64,000 nt of DNA, from contig NW_019211456.1 of assembly GCF_002443255.2 (NCBI RefSeq), forward strand, positions 24,483,061-24,547,060. The letters are read 5' to 3'. Position numbers and translations under genes: made by a program. Below the pieces are notes generated by a model that was given only the letters and a program-made list of their open reading frames with translations, ran no database searches and was not told the DNA's origin. This stretch comes from Varroa destructor. Lineage: Eukaryota; Arthropoda; Arachnida; Mesostigmata; Varroidae. Shown here piece after piece: positions 11,111 through 25,200 of this stretch; position 1 is the first letter of the stretch; every line of letters starts with the position of its first letter.

Positions 11111-14100
11111 TTCAGGGTGACTTATCTGCCACTCGATGGTTCGCGGAAACTTATTTTTATTATCCGCCTAGAACATTGAATTCGATGAACTTTGAAAGGG
11201 GCAACGCACAGCGTGAGCTCTTCACGTCGAACGGGCTGGCTACAGATGTAGAGCTTTTGCGGTAAGACACGGTGAGCGTATGTGCATGCTGCGTGACCCA
11301 CTCAGTCGTGAAGACAGATACTCGAAATCTTTTCTAGCGACCACGTGTAATGATAAACGTACACGCAGCTGCTCGTAAGAAAGCTGGCGCATGCCTAAAA
11401 AAATGCAGGGTCGCAGATCAATTATCTCTAGGAGCAATATATGGAACCCATTTAATAGCTTTCTTCAGCGGCAGTTCGTCCTTCTTATAAGAAGCTGCTT
11501 GTGATTTGAGACAGCATGCGCGTCATCGATCTATTTAAATCCCTGAAGTCTAGTTCAGGTGTGAAGGAAGATCAGGTGTGAGAAGATTTAGAACATTGCA
11601 TGCTTTTATTAGGTTTTAGATTTTGTCTATGTATTAAATAGATGGACAAATGACGGCGTAAATCTACTTAGCTTCAAACAACTGATTGTTCTTGACAGCG
11701 CGCATTAGTGTAATGAACGGTACATACGTCCGATCCAAATAGGTCGAACTGGGTGCGCAGTCGCTTCAGATACGCCCAGCACTTTTCGTCAAGGGTTTCG
11801 AAGTAAGTTGCTTCTCCCGAACATAATTAATTCACATTTAATTAATAAAATATTCAGCTTTACACTCAACTAAGTTGAAGGCTACTCAACAGTTTGACAC
11901 GTGAAAGCCGCCGACATCAGGATAATATTTTTGGCGAGTTTGTGAGCGCAGCAATTCGAATGGAAGAAGAATAGTGATAATAGTAAAGCTACTATAATTT
12001 CTGTCAGCTATCGCGTAAAAAACAGCTTTCTCCGAACCCGTTTGTGAGCGAATGATATCCAACGCCGATCGTGTCGGCGAAAAACTTGAACAAATCGATT
12101 CTTTTCGTAGTATATTCTTCAACCGGCGGAATTTCTAAAGGTCTTTGCGGTTACTACGGATAAGAACGTTCAGCGATTTATCCGAGAATTCAGCGAACTA
12201 ACATTAGCCTATGTTTTGTTACAACATCGCATAAAGTAGACATATATGTCTCATCTCAGATGATCCTTGCCACGGTTTACTATTAAAGGCTTATCAGAAA
12301 ATATTCTTTGTCACGGATTAACAACTGTAGCAAGCCAAACCGAAATCGCGATTTTTCCGCAGATATCAACAACAAGCAATATGTTAGTAGTTTAGCCCTT
12401 GTCCACCTGAAATAATTATTTTTATCTGACGTAAGAGGGTATCAATTGTCTAAGCTTCTGGAGGTCCGAATTCGGGCATTGATCTACAACCTTGTTGATG
12501 GTGGAGGGATGACTTTTGGGTTTAATAAAAACAGCGACGCCGATAGTACTAACAACCAACTTACGAGTAACACTGGCAGTCATGTAAACACTTGATTTCT
12601 GTGTTTATTTTTACACCGCTTTAAACTTTGCGTAAATGTACGTCAGGCGCCGTCATCGTCGCCATTTTTGCAGATTAATAGTTACGTCGAGCGTATTCGT
12701 TTCGCGAGGCGCCTTACGAATAGAGTGGAAAAATGCAAATACATTGTCGGCAACAGGTGCCAATGCAGGCTGGCCTTCAATATCATCGGTGTCGTGGAAG
12801 ATGTAGTATAAAACTCGGATTTGCCTGCCATAACACGCTGATTATGAATAGATCTAATTATACCTGTAACGGTCCGAGTCGCAATTCGAGCTTAAAGTGT
12901 ATTCATAACTCTTCTGCTCAATCCTATATTTATTTGAATTTCTATTTAGATTAACGAACGTCCAACAGAAACTGTGAGTGGCCACGATGTTAACTGAAAT
13001 CGAAGTAAGTTCCTTAATTTTTACATTGTATAATAACCCAGTAAAGTATTAAGGCCATTATTAGGTGTGTACCACAGTGTGATAACGATACTCGAAATGA
13101 ATCCCAGACGTGTTGAAGTGTCTCGCTAGAGTATTGCATTCCAGAACAATTGCTTTAACGTAACGTTAATAAATCTGTCACCCTTTATTATCTCGATGTG
13201 CTTCTGTATTACGTAAGTATTTTTCGCACCGAGTTCGCTAAAAGTCTACCGTGCTGTTCATTCTGTTAGCTACTAATATATGATAAGGTATAATTTACGT
13301 TTAATAATATCGAGAGTCAAATCTGTCGGCATGACCCACTTTTTTTTTTACTAATGCAATTGGTCCTTAAATCAAAACTGTAATAAAAACTGGTAGAGAC
13401 CTTTAAGCCGCGCCTGTTCTTTAGTCAGGTAGAAAAGGTCCACTACGTACCATGTGCATGTCGTATACTGATCAAGACAACAGATTAGAAAAGCAATATC
13501 TATTGCATTAAAAACGAATATTATAATCAAGTTATTAGTAGGTTCAGTGAATTGTTACCGATATTTGAATGGCACCGGTTAATGCATGCTAGTTCGTGTT
13601 TACCAATGACATAATGCGATCGGTGATGATAAGTAAGCGCGACCCTTACACAGAAGCTGAACAATCACCCCATAAAGAACGGTCGCAGAAGTAAATTCAA
13701 AATATCACCCCGAAACAATTGAAAGGACCCGATATCTACTAACCAACTTCTATGCACTTAAAAATTAACAGTACTATTAACTTGTAATTTAGTAGCATGG
13801 GCTCTTTAATACATGTTTACATTTTGTTAAATGAGCTTGCAGTCTGTAACCTGTGATTTAGGACAATGTTTTGACGCTTGTGATACTCAGCTAGAAAGGG
13901 CCAATAGTTGGCCAATTGTTTATTGAGTCGTGATTCTCACCTTTTCGAGATACTTACCGTCATTTATGCTTATTTGTTATCAGGCTGCCTATCTATAGTA
14001 AATGTGCAACTCTGACGACCAGTTCAGGAATAGCCACCCTGTTGGACAGAGGTTATGACCTCTTGAATAGGTAGCGTTCAGCTGTCCAGCACTTCACCTG

Positions 14101-17100
14101 CGAGTCAATCGATCTGCTGATCTGTGCAATCGCGTATACCTCACACTATAATGTGATATCAATTTATGTGAGAGACCGTAAAATTGCCTATCGTGCTACT
14201 GAATTTTACTGGTGATCGTTGACGCATGTGTGATCCAATTTAACAATATAGACCTGTTCATTCATACGGTTAGTCAAAGCAGAAATATATGCGCGATAAA
14301 AACTATTGCTAATTTAGCAAAGTTTCAATACTTAGACAGACGCTTAAGTGTAATGAGCCACATTGTGTTTGGCGTTCCATGCATCATTACTTGCGTAGAG
14401 TGCTTACTAAGACGGCTGCTCGAGGTCTGTAGGCAATCTTGGTTTTACTGCAACCAAAACACTGTGACACTGTGAATCTTTTCAGTTCCATTCTTCTGCA
14501 CACTACCATTTCAATTGCTATTGCTGTAATGTTAGTGGCGATCGTCTTTGTCTGCCTAGCAATGAACGTATCCTTTTGATGAGGTAACCTGTTACGATTT
14601 ACTTTTTTCTTGTCCTTTTTTCTCGTGACGCAAGCGACAACAGCTGCTGTTACGCGGGAGAAACTAAAAGCCAGTATTGGAAACGAGTCTTCGAACCAGT
14701 TCGACACCAGCGACGACTTTCCCTTCTTAAGACTCTTCGAAATGCATTGTTTTATAGTCATGACATGATAACAAGCGGGGCAGAGAAAGGCGACGAGGTC
14801 TCATGTCTTGGGCTATTGAGATAGTGAACAGGCAATGCCACTATAAAAAAAAGTGTCGACGCAGCGATTTACTCTGCAATCTAATGTCGTGCCTATCTTT
14901 ACGTGACATCTTCGAAGTCGCATTTACTTCGCCGACCCGTCTGTCCCCATAGGTTGAACGAGAGGAAAAGTTGACGGGATGCAAAAACTAGCTTTCGCCA
15001 ATTCATCTAAACGTACGCGCTCGACTGAATAATATGGCGGCAATCATACATCACCATCAACAACAGCAGCAGTAGTAACATCTAATAGCCTAGCACCAAA
15101 CAGACGGCTTCACTAGCTCAACATAGTTTAGCTTTGCTGGATTTGCCAGAGGGACTATTTCCAACTGTTTGATATTTCTAGACGCAGTACTGGACGGACA
15201 ATATATGTACATATATAATAACAAGCCAAGTTGACCCATTTTAAACTAGCTATACTCCCCGATTCGGCTTACAGTAGCGGACGCGGGCGGAGTTACGCTG
15301 TCACAAGATCCTTTCCAGGCGACAAAGGTTACCCAATAACTATAGCGGTACTCGAATAGAATAGTTAAGGCGGAGTAGATAGACCAGGTTGTTACCGAGA
15401 TGAGCGTCAAGAACACACGCCACAAAACAAAAGGTAAACGAAGGAAGCGTGCAGAATTGAGCCCGAAAAATGACCGATATATACAGGCGCTGGCGTCGTC
15501 GGTGGCGCAGAAATAGCAGCATAAACGAAGCGTAGCTAATTTTTGAACTTGACATTTGTTTCATGGCATTCACAAAGGAGTCTCGAACAATGGACGACCA
15601 TGGATAGAAGGGATCTTCGCTTCAAACGCCATATGCGGGTCGGAGACAATTTTACATGGCTTTTTTAACCAGATCAGTGAACGAAATTCACGCAATCGGA
15701 TTGTTATTGCTATCAATTGCAGATCGAACCAGATCAAAAACTTGAAAAATATATGATTCTCTTTTTATTTTGATTTGCACATTGTTCTGTGAAAGTTACG
15801 CGAAGCCTCTCTCTGCTGACGGATTGAGAAAAAAAAAAGCTATTGCGCTCACGTATGCCCTTTGTATTGTAATCCGTTTTTCTTTAATGGCCCCGTGGTT
15901 AGTCACAAAATAGTAAAAATTCGTTTCTAGCCTTCTAATTTGTCGAGCAACAGTTGCGTCACATCGCATATAGAACAGATAATATTATTTTACATCGTCA
16001 AACCGCGCGTCTGTTTACCTAATTAGACACTTTAGCCGCAGAAAATTAAATTACTAAATAAATAATGTTCTGGCAGTCGCGTATATATATATCACCTTAT
16101 AAATATATGTAGCAAAAAATAAGTAAAAAACATAAAAGGAAAATATATAAACTTACTTTACCTACCACATTCGTTTACACTCTACTGTAATACTAAACGC
16201 AAGCATACCTAGCAAACGTACAGGTGTCCACGTAAACCCCGTTACGTTTTCACCAATACAACGAAAATGCGTTAGATTTTGCCCACTAATAGTAGTGAAC
16301 GATATTACGTTCAGAATATTAGTTTTAGTTGTATAATTATCCGAACAGCCCAACTCGTTAACACTTTGTATCCTTTTAACTGTGAAAAATTTTCAGTATT
16401 TTTCTACTGTTAAATTTTATCTACAACTGAAATTGGAACTTGGATAGAACAATGCTAAAGAACAGAGTGTACAGCAAATTGGGCTGGGTTATTACTCTGG
16501 GCACCGTAATCGGTAGAGTTTTACGAGTAAAGAAACCATATTAAAATTTATCTTCTATATGGTGTTATGTTGGCATCACTCACAGAAGTATATAGAAGTA
16601 TCATCATAGCCAACTTAAATCCTCGTTGTATCCCATATAATTTTCCCTTAGTGATTTCCCATTATCCAACGAGTATTTCCGGCCTGAGTGCAATTCATAG
16701 GCTCACCATATGATCGTGAAAGAAACAGAGATTAATGCAGTATGTTAGCTCGTACCCATGAACTATTATAGGGGTCCGTGTGTTGAACAGCTGCCCCTAT
16801 AGGCATGTGTGATCCATAAGTAATCATGATATGCCTCTGAACCGAGTAGGCGCCTGGCTCTACAGCTGAAGCAGTTCGGTGTTGTCATGGCAATCATCTA
16901 AAGTTTTCTTGTACCGTTAAAGCTCCCTGTCTTTCGTTTCTGTAAATAACCACAATAAACTTTATGGCGCAAATACATATATGATGATTGTGGAATTGAT
17001 GTTTCATTTTACATTGTTCAGCTGCGAACGATTACTGAGTCCCGGCACGTAGTTACTAGTTATTGGATGTAGACACTGTTGCTCGATCTGCCCGCAGTTT

Positions 17101-20100
17101 CTACGATTGTATGATTTTGTTACAATGAACCTTTCCTACGGAGTACGGGACCAAAAAAAGGCGGGTGCTTGGTCGTAGTAAAACTTGTTAAAGTTACCTA
17201 ACGAGCCACAAAAAGCAAAACGCATTGTGTGCGTCACATCCCGCGATCGACACCAACAAAACAACGAAACAGTCGTTTTTCGCTCGTGCGGCCCTATATT
17301 GGATTAGCCTTTAGCTAGAACGTACATAGCGTGTTCGTAGCGACGAGACTGCAACATGTAAAAATCTCGTAGTTTATAGCATCATGTGGGAGTTAAGTAC
17401 ACGAAATAGAAGTAATTTTGTGTCATACAGGGGCATGATAGATTATTTATAGGTTTGAATGAATGTGTAGAACAAACCAGGATCTTAAACGCGCTACTTA
17501 ACATGGCGTTCCTTTTATATACTATACAGGGTGCGGCGCTGAAATTGCTTAAGTGTCGTGTTCGCTTAAGTGCATTTTGTCGATAAACTATGTACAGATA
17601 ACAGCAAACACTGCTGTCTGAAATATCTTTGGGGGATGTTTCGGATAGCTTATAGGTCACTTCTACAATTGTGCTGTATTAGTACGTATAGACCGGTTGA
17701 ACTTTAGCGCTAGTTCGGCTCCTAAAAATGATTGAGTTAACTTAAATTGAAAGCTCTGAAAAATCAAAAGTTCTATAAGCCCGAAGTGCCCAAAAGCTTA
17801 AAAAGTCTAACAGTTATGGCCTATCTAGATGATTTCATAACTTCCTTTGTTGCATATAACTTTTGCATCAACATTTTAGGCGTATTCCAAAATTAAGCCA
17901 GAAATCTTTTTTCTATTGTGGATTTTCCATTTTCGGTTCATCGGATCGTTCTCAGTCTTCAGACGTCCTATACAAACCCGCAACGGCATAAACCGCAACT
18001 TGGCTAATTTGGCGGGGGGAGCGGGTCGTTTAATGCCAAGATACTAGACAATATTTTTGATGTTCTTTTATATTCTGAAACCGAATTCCTGGTTTGCGAC
18101 GAACATCTGAGTTTGTTCTGAGACGAGAGTTTTCCTCCGAATGTGGACGAGTAATAGAATGAGCACTTAACCTTCTCAAATGGAAGTCGCTACTTGTATG
18201 TTGTGGGATTTTAGTGTTCAGAGGTATTTTCAGTCTAACTTTTCACAGTAGCCAGCAGATTTCCTCAAAGACGAGAGCACACGAGCTTCCTGTGAAACGA
18301 TACGTCTATTCCTGCAAAGCTGTGAGTCTATCAGGCAGACACGCTATCGAGCATGCTTTGTATCGAACGCAGACAGAATACTGAGTTTTTATAAGCGCTG
18401 CCCAGAAGCGCTACCGATGGCCACATTATGTAAAATTGGCTTAATTGGCTATAAAAAGCTTTTTGTCAACTATAGTGCCGGTTTCATATTGTCGTATTGC
18501 TGCGCATTGTTCTTATTGGCTGTTATGGGCAGTGCTGATGTACATATAATTTTTGCTAGCCGGTTGTCTTTATTGCGGTCCATTTTCAGAATTTTACGAC
18601 AAAAAAAAGTTGAAAATCGTTGCCATCGTGTTCCATGTCCTATCCCTTTTAGCGGCGTGTTTGAATACAATGGGTCGGCATTAATAACGCGTCGCACGAC
18701 ACGACGATGACAGAATCGACACAGAGGTCGGAGATAACGTACTGAAAAGAACGAAAAATTGAAATTTTCTGTAAAATGATTGCCATTATAAGGCGACAGA
18801 TCGTGCCTGTGGATCAAGTAAAATGGAATTTACCGGTGACCTGCGGCTCTTATTTTTGGCGATTACATTATATTATATAACCGCATGTCTATTGACAGCC
18901 TCGCTCTGTAGGTGGTCTATGAGCAACCATTAGCTTTCAGCGTCCAACAACTTAAATCAAGAACGCTATACAAATCGAAACTTACCACTCGACAAACCAC
19001 CCCGTAGATTATTAGAGACCCATAATGCCAAAGCTATAAACCGACTTAAAAGCAAAATATCAGCCATACAATGGTCGTTTATAGCATACCAACTTTTAGG
19101 TCATCGTCACAGTTGTCCATACAGAGTTAAAATTTCCTTAATAACATCTCTACTACAATGTTAAACAGATTATTACTAAAGCAGTGTTCACCATATTGAT
19201 AAAAGCTTCGGCTTCATGTAATATTATATAACAAACAATCAATCGTTGTTTTTTCTTTTACCCTATTATGTTATTCTCCGCACCTTGACGTGGTTGGAGC
19301 ATTTTATATTTTCCTATTGATTCATCGCCGATCATCAGTCGCGTCTCTGTCAAAGCTGCTGGTAAATAATTACGCTAGCCATAGCGAGCTGACATCAGCT
19401 AATTTTTCTTTTCACCCACTTTTATCCCCTTCTGCGGGGTCCAGTACCTGGAAGTTACTGCACGATGTTTTTTGTCGATGAACAAGAACGTGCAATCTTA
19501 CGTGCACAATTGCTATAACTTGCTCTAGCAGTACTAATGCAGATGAATAATAAACAAATTAATAACCAAAATTCTTTTCTAACGCTGAGAAGACGTGCTC
19601 AGGTCAGAATTCTGTGCTTGAATAAAGTCACCCTCTTATTGCAATTCAAGTGTTATGCAGTATATATGGATAGGTTGATAGCTTCCTATAACTGGATAGC
19701 GGGAGTAGCTTTTGCTAAGCCCTATGTGTCCCGTACAATACTAGGCTTCATACTTGTTTGACTGCTAACTGCTGTTGCTACCCGTTGTCATAGTATTTGG
19801 TGTGAATATAACTAAACTGCCCATTCTATAACTTTGACTATCGTGAAAAAGATTGGCTAGATCAACGGAACGAAAGTGTTAGTCCATGGAATTCTAGAAC
19901 CCCTGCTGAATTCTCAAGTCAAGCAGTAAACTCTTGTTTTTTTTTTAATAGGATGAAAAAATACTATCCCTAATATTTATACAGGTAAAAGCAGATACGT
20001 TGAATCATATATAACTATAGTCGTGAAGTGTTATACGATAAAAATATCATTAGGAAACTAGCTTAATCCATTTGTGGTTAGGAATAACCCTATCTCACTT

Positions 20101-21395
20101 ATTTGTAGCTATTACGGTAACCGATATTTACACAAGTATGCCAAAATAAGGTAATCAAGTTGACACGATACTTGCTGTTTCCAGCTCGGACTTTACTTAA
20201 TAAGAACCAATAAAGAAGAATACGTTGCCTAGTTTTTTGTGAATGAAGCGCGATACACTAAACTTGAAATGATTAAGTTCTCTATTAACTTAGTCATTTT
20301 AGCTAAACAAAGCCATCTTTTGTAATGTACGTCAACAAATAAGCACACAACAGCCAGTTCAACGTGGGCGTGTTTCAGAGCGACGATCTAGAACCGAGGT
20401 AAGAGAATGAAGTTGAATTTAATTCTATCGAGCTTGAATGAATTATCGGAAGCTATTTCGAAGGCTTTATAAAAAGCCATTAATTTTTCATTTCAAAGCC
20501 GATTGGTAATACTGCACAGAAAGCTGGTTTCAGGCGCCAAAAGCCCAGCTAAGCAAGCAGTCATCACTGGTAAGGTCACGGCAAGGATGAAATCCAAAGT
20601 TGGTACCTGAACAATTTGCGCACACGCTGCACATTTTGTAAGTTTTTCTAAAGTGATGTCTAACGAAAAATGTCGAAATTGGCCCCGCCAAAAGACACGT
20701 AAATGATTATTCTAAGGGATATAAGCCTGATGTTGCCTCGGTGAATGCGGTGTACCTAGGGCATTTTTCTGGTAGTCCCCAGTTTAAAATTAGCAGATGG
20801 CTAATTACCAATTTATCGTCCTGGTAGTCAAAATGCAATCCACGCCTTTACGCCTACCTGATCCGGCTGATATCTCTGGTAAAGCGATTGTGGTAAAATA
20901 TAAGAAAGCTCTCCGGTATCGTGCGCACTAGGGTCGAAGTATATACCTCATTGGTTGGTTAATTTAAACAGTAGTTGTCCAACTATGGTACAAGGACGGC
21001 CATCTGCTCGGCGGCACCTTCAAAATGATGCTGACAAAAACAAATGAATAGATCTGCACACATTTTTCCTCATTATTAACTTTGTATTTTTTAGGATAAG
21101 AAGATAGACACAACAAAAATAGTTACTCGCTTAACTTAGTTGTTTTTAGCGTACATCTGACACAAATAACTTGCTTAGGTTGTGGCACTGTCCGTAGATT
21201 ATTGTGGAGCGAGGATCCCCGGGGCTATACATAAAACGGGTTTATAACCCAGAAAACCAACCGACAGTACAGCATATAAGGCGGATCCACCACTAACACA
21301 TTCTTGACGGAACTTCGCTACCGCTTCGGTATTATGTTAGCTTTTCCTGTACCCATACCGTTGAAAAAGGTTTGTAAGACATGTGATTTTTGCAG
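11111..21395. other. Gene-poor region
   Basis: No recognisable gene. Open frames that look least random are 14387-14761 minus (124 codons, ATG start, lysine-rich, with TATAAAA inside its first codons) and 18417-18710 plus (97 codons, ATG start, one hydrophobic segment at about residues 22-42). Neither has a known domain. A perfect 8-bp inverted repeat with a 19-base loop lies at 16767-16801, and a short (TA)n at 16081-16092. Confidence 0.45.
16767..16801. repeat. 8-bp perfect inverted repeat
   Basis: TATAGGGG at 16767-16774 and CCCCTATA at 16794-16801 could pair across a 19-base loop. I know of no function. Confidence 0.7.
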
Positions 21396-21608
21396 GATGA
21401 TCTATCCTTCCACGAAACAAATATCGAAATCGAGCGACTGATCTCCAAGCGAGGCGATGTCAAAGGAAGAGAAAACGTATTACGACATGACGTATTTGTA
21501 ATACGTCTTTTACGGCGGTGGTTAGAAAGCAACATGTGCTACGACAATCCACTAGCGGTGCAAACTGAGCCAAAATATTGTCCCACTAGTTTAGAAATAG
21601 GGCTCGAT
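21396..21608 (+). CDS. Candidate internal exon (71 codons, phase 0-0)
   Basis: A T-rich stretch ending TTTTTGCAG at 21387-21395 looks like a splice acceptor, and GTATGT at 21609-21614 like a donor. Between them lie 213 bases, exactly 71 codons, open in the frame that begins at the first exon base. The predicted peptide is well mixed and charged, with three cysteines or cysteine-like positions late in the segment, and matches nothing I recognise. Past the donor the frame closes at a TGA (21633-21635), and the same frame then stays open from an ATG to 21974. A further ATG frame of 79 codons lies at 21992-22231. A symmetric exon with both splice motifs is suggestive, but such motifs occur by chance. 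Confidence 0.2.
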
Positions 21609-21991
21609 GTATGTGAAGAGGCAGTGAAAAGTTGAATGAAACAAACAATCACTCGTGTCATTTTGACACTGCTCCCGACCAGATGCCCGGTACTATATAT
21701 ATACGTTGACGCATATATAACTAAACACACGGTGAATATCATTACTCTATCGGCTTGTCTGCTTCACATATCGCGTCGATTGGTTGGTCTTAGCCAAGAA
21801 CGCCACCCAGAGTTATTTTTCTTTATCGACGACAGCTCATTGTTGCCCGATCGGTCGCAAAGCAGGTCGCTATCATCGCTAGTTGCCCGGATACTACTAA
21901 GTGTACTGTATATCTATATACGTATATTAACCGTAACGGCTTTACAATTGATTATGTCGGGTTCGGATAAATAATCATCTAGGGTTGAAAG

Positions 21992-22231
21992 ATGAATCGC
22001 ACCTTGCAAACGAAGAAAATAGACCACCACCTAGCCAGAGCTACGATGCTACCCGCAAGCGATCGGCTTGTCGCCGATCACAGATGTCCAGTTGGGCACA
22101 TTATTACAGCGGTGGGGTTGTTTGCTGGGGCGGCCCCCTACTGGCGCAATGACAATAACAACAGCCATAACATTAGCAGCGACAACGAGCTACCACATCT
22201 ACTAGAACATCGTAATATCAGAACGAATTAA
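21992..22231 (+). CDS. Unrecognised small open frame, 79 codons
   Basis: Begins at an ATG with A at -3 (GAAAG before it) and ends at a TAA. Codon composition is balanced, with an Asn/Ser-rich segment near residues 53-65. It contains a 7-bp perfect hairpin (GATCGGC/GCCGATC, loop TTGTC). No domain is recognised and no promoter or poly(A) context is clear. It may be chance or part of the same locus as the candidate exon at 21396. Confidence 0.12.
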   Translation: MNRTLQTKKIDHHLARATMLPASDRLVADHRCPVGHIITAVGLFAGAAPYWRNDNNNSHNISSDNELPHLLEHRNIRTN

Positions 22232-25200
22232 TAGTCATTTTGCAAATTGATTGTCATACGGGGAACATCTCACCCTGAAGGTATAGGAGCAATACCTGAT
22301 GCGCGGACGAATGTTCTTTATAGAATACAGGTTCGTGTACGACCATACAAATACAGAGGCGCATCCATACGCACATTAGCACGACCCACGAATAGATATC
22401 AGTGTAGCGTATCTTTGTTTTGATAGGAGGATAGCTGTTCGACCCCGGGCAGCGCATCGAGTCCATTGAGAATTTGGGGCATGTACAATGTGTCAGTGTG
22501 GCCTTTTGGTGATGAATTACACTAGACAAAGAAAAAAAATAAAAAAAAGCAGCGCTAGAAACGTTTGGATGTTTTCATTTGATTGATTGATCACTTAGCC
22601 GATTTTCTGGCTTGAACAGTTACCGATCGATTGTAAGCAGTATGAAAACGTTTATGTTGATAATATGAAGTAATACAAACTGAGTCCGTATAATCGCTTC
22701 GCGACGCGATTGGGTTTGACCGGCGTCAATGTGATCACTCTGTACCCACATTCGGTCGTGTTGCATACAAGTTTTAGTTCCTACAAAAAGCGGTTCTTCG
22801 TTCATCGAAGAAGACACCTTGAACTGAATATCGGCTAATATGGAAGAACAATCAATAGTGATTCAATTTTTGGGCCAACAGTATTTTTGATGAGCACACC
22901 TTTCAAAAACATTGTCGCTATATCTTATTAATTTTTGTACTCAATCGGTCGGAACTGTGAAAATTAGTCGTCTGAAATTAAAACTCTAAGTTGTTTAGAC
23001 AAGTGAAATAATGAAAAATGCTTTAGAGTCAGTGCTTGTTAATATGGCGCAATAAATATTGGGGTACAGGGGTTTGCTTCCCCTTCGGCTGAAGTCACCT
23101 TGGGAATAGATATTAAATGAAAACAAGGGCTTAAAATAATCTTCCTGCCAATACTTATGATATTCGCTAATAGATTACCATATATGCCCCAGCGGCGTCT
23201 TAGCTTGCAAAGGAGCCCAAACAAACAACAATCTTTGTTAGGCTACAAAGCCACTTTGACGTATGTCCCGTATCCCTAGTTGGTAAGTGTTATGGCATTT
23301 GGGAGAAATAGAACCATGCTTTTGGCTTGGCAATTAAAGACGACTATTGAAAGACAGCCTGATATAATGAACCGATTTTCGCATTTGTCGAATTTTATCA
23401 AGCGAAGAAGGCCAACGTGATCCTTGGCATCACTTGCGATTTATTGCCTAGATCCTCCAGGCCAAATGTAGGATGGTTCGAACTAGTTTGAGGTATACAG
23501 CAATACCGGAGTGGGCACGTTCAGAAATGACAAACGGGCGAATGAATTTGTCAAAAAAAAAAAACTGACCAAGGAAGTGTAGCATATTTATTAGCTAAAA
23601 TGTGGAGCGAAAACGAAAGACACTAACAGTAACTGTGTTGCTGATATGAGAAATGGACAATTTACCGTGCAGATAATGGAAAAAAGAACAATGAACATAG
23701 GACTTGGGATGCATCTAGAGGCCGATATATGTTTAACGGGCTAAAGATGACCGACAGCCACAGCCCCATGGCTAAGGTTTGCAGACGCAGTAAACCAGTT
23801 CCGTAAATAATAAGGAAACTACCGATAACTTAATAAGTCAAGCTAATTTTTGAATTTGCCGAATTCAATGAATCTGGCTATGGCCAACATTGGCACAATT
23901 TCATCTGCTTGAACGAGGGCATTGCGATTAGCACACCATCATGGACCTTAGAAGTTTTATTTATGAACTTAACTCATGGTCCTGTTGGGGGGGCAACATA
24001 AATTAATGAAGCCATTTTCAATCAAGCCGTGTTACTCGAATTATTCACTCTGCTTGAATTGTTGGTAGCTTTTATAGATTGTTGACGTCATTCGAGCGAT
24101 AAGGACGCGTTGTAATTTAGCATCGGGATTTTCAAATGGCTGATTCTTATTTCAGTCATTTAATAAAGATACAGTATCCCACGGTCGCGCCAGAGCATTT
24201 CCACCGGTATCTGTGCGATTTGTCTCCATACAATTCAATGACAGCTATTTTTGTGCACCTTTCCTTTACTGGGCAATATATCTGTGGTAAATACCAACGC
24301 TGCATGTTCATATTCGATAGAATAAAGGAAGCTTAAATCTTAGTGATGTTACCGAATGGTAGCAAACAAAAAAAAGGTCCATATGCTAGAAAGAGCCTAT
24401 GCAAATACAAACACGAAAAAAAAATACAATAAAAATCATAAGCATAGGCATAAAGATACGTTTATGTCTAATCTTTTACCATTAACATAATCTTAAACAA
24501 CCAAACGTTTAACACTTTACTATGTAACGTATTTTGTTACGTGCAGCGGTGGGAAGGCTAGCAGACATGGTACATGCGACGACGGTCCTATGTCAAATTT
24601 TTGATATGGTAATGGCACTAATATAATAACTTTACAGTTTCAAGCTCAAAAATAACCATACGGTAGTTCATTTTAAGGATTTAATATTATGCATTCCTAT
24701 AGCACTAGAAAACATGGTTTGTCGATGGGTGTAACTATTGAGAGAGGATTATTTTGGAGAGTCTAAGCGAGAGATCACAGGTGTGTCGAAAACTAGAAAC
24801 AGTGTATACCTAGATACAGATTGGACAGCTCGAAATAAGATCAAGCACATAGAGTCAGTAGCTTCTATACGCATGTGTGCGTCCGAAGATATCATTCAAA
24901 TAATCGCAAGCTGCTTCAACCAACAACGAAGACATGCCTAATAACTGCTACTGAGTGCCAACTGTGGACATTCTCATACATAATAGGCAGAAACTTTTTA
25001 CCTTGCTAGACATCAGGAATAATTGCAGCATTACCAATACAGTACGGCTTAAATAAATAAACTCAGGCCATACGCCCGTTATAATCCTTACGAAGATTTG
25101 TCCTACCGGCTAAAACGACGGCTTCCTGTAGAATTCGCATGCTGTCAGTTGCCGTATTCACTGTTCTCCGTTAGTAGGTTCTCGCTGTCTTAGGTCCAGT
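22232..25200. other. Gene-poor region
   Basis: AT-rich, with no open frame I can connect to a protein family. Nothing else is seen. Confidence 0.5.
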
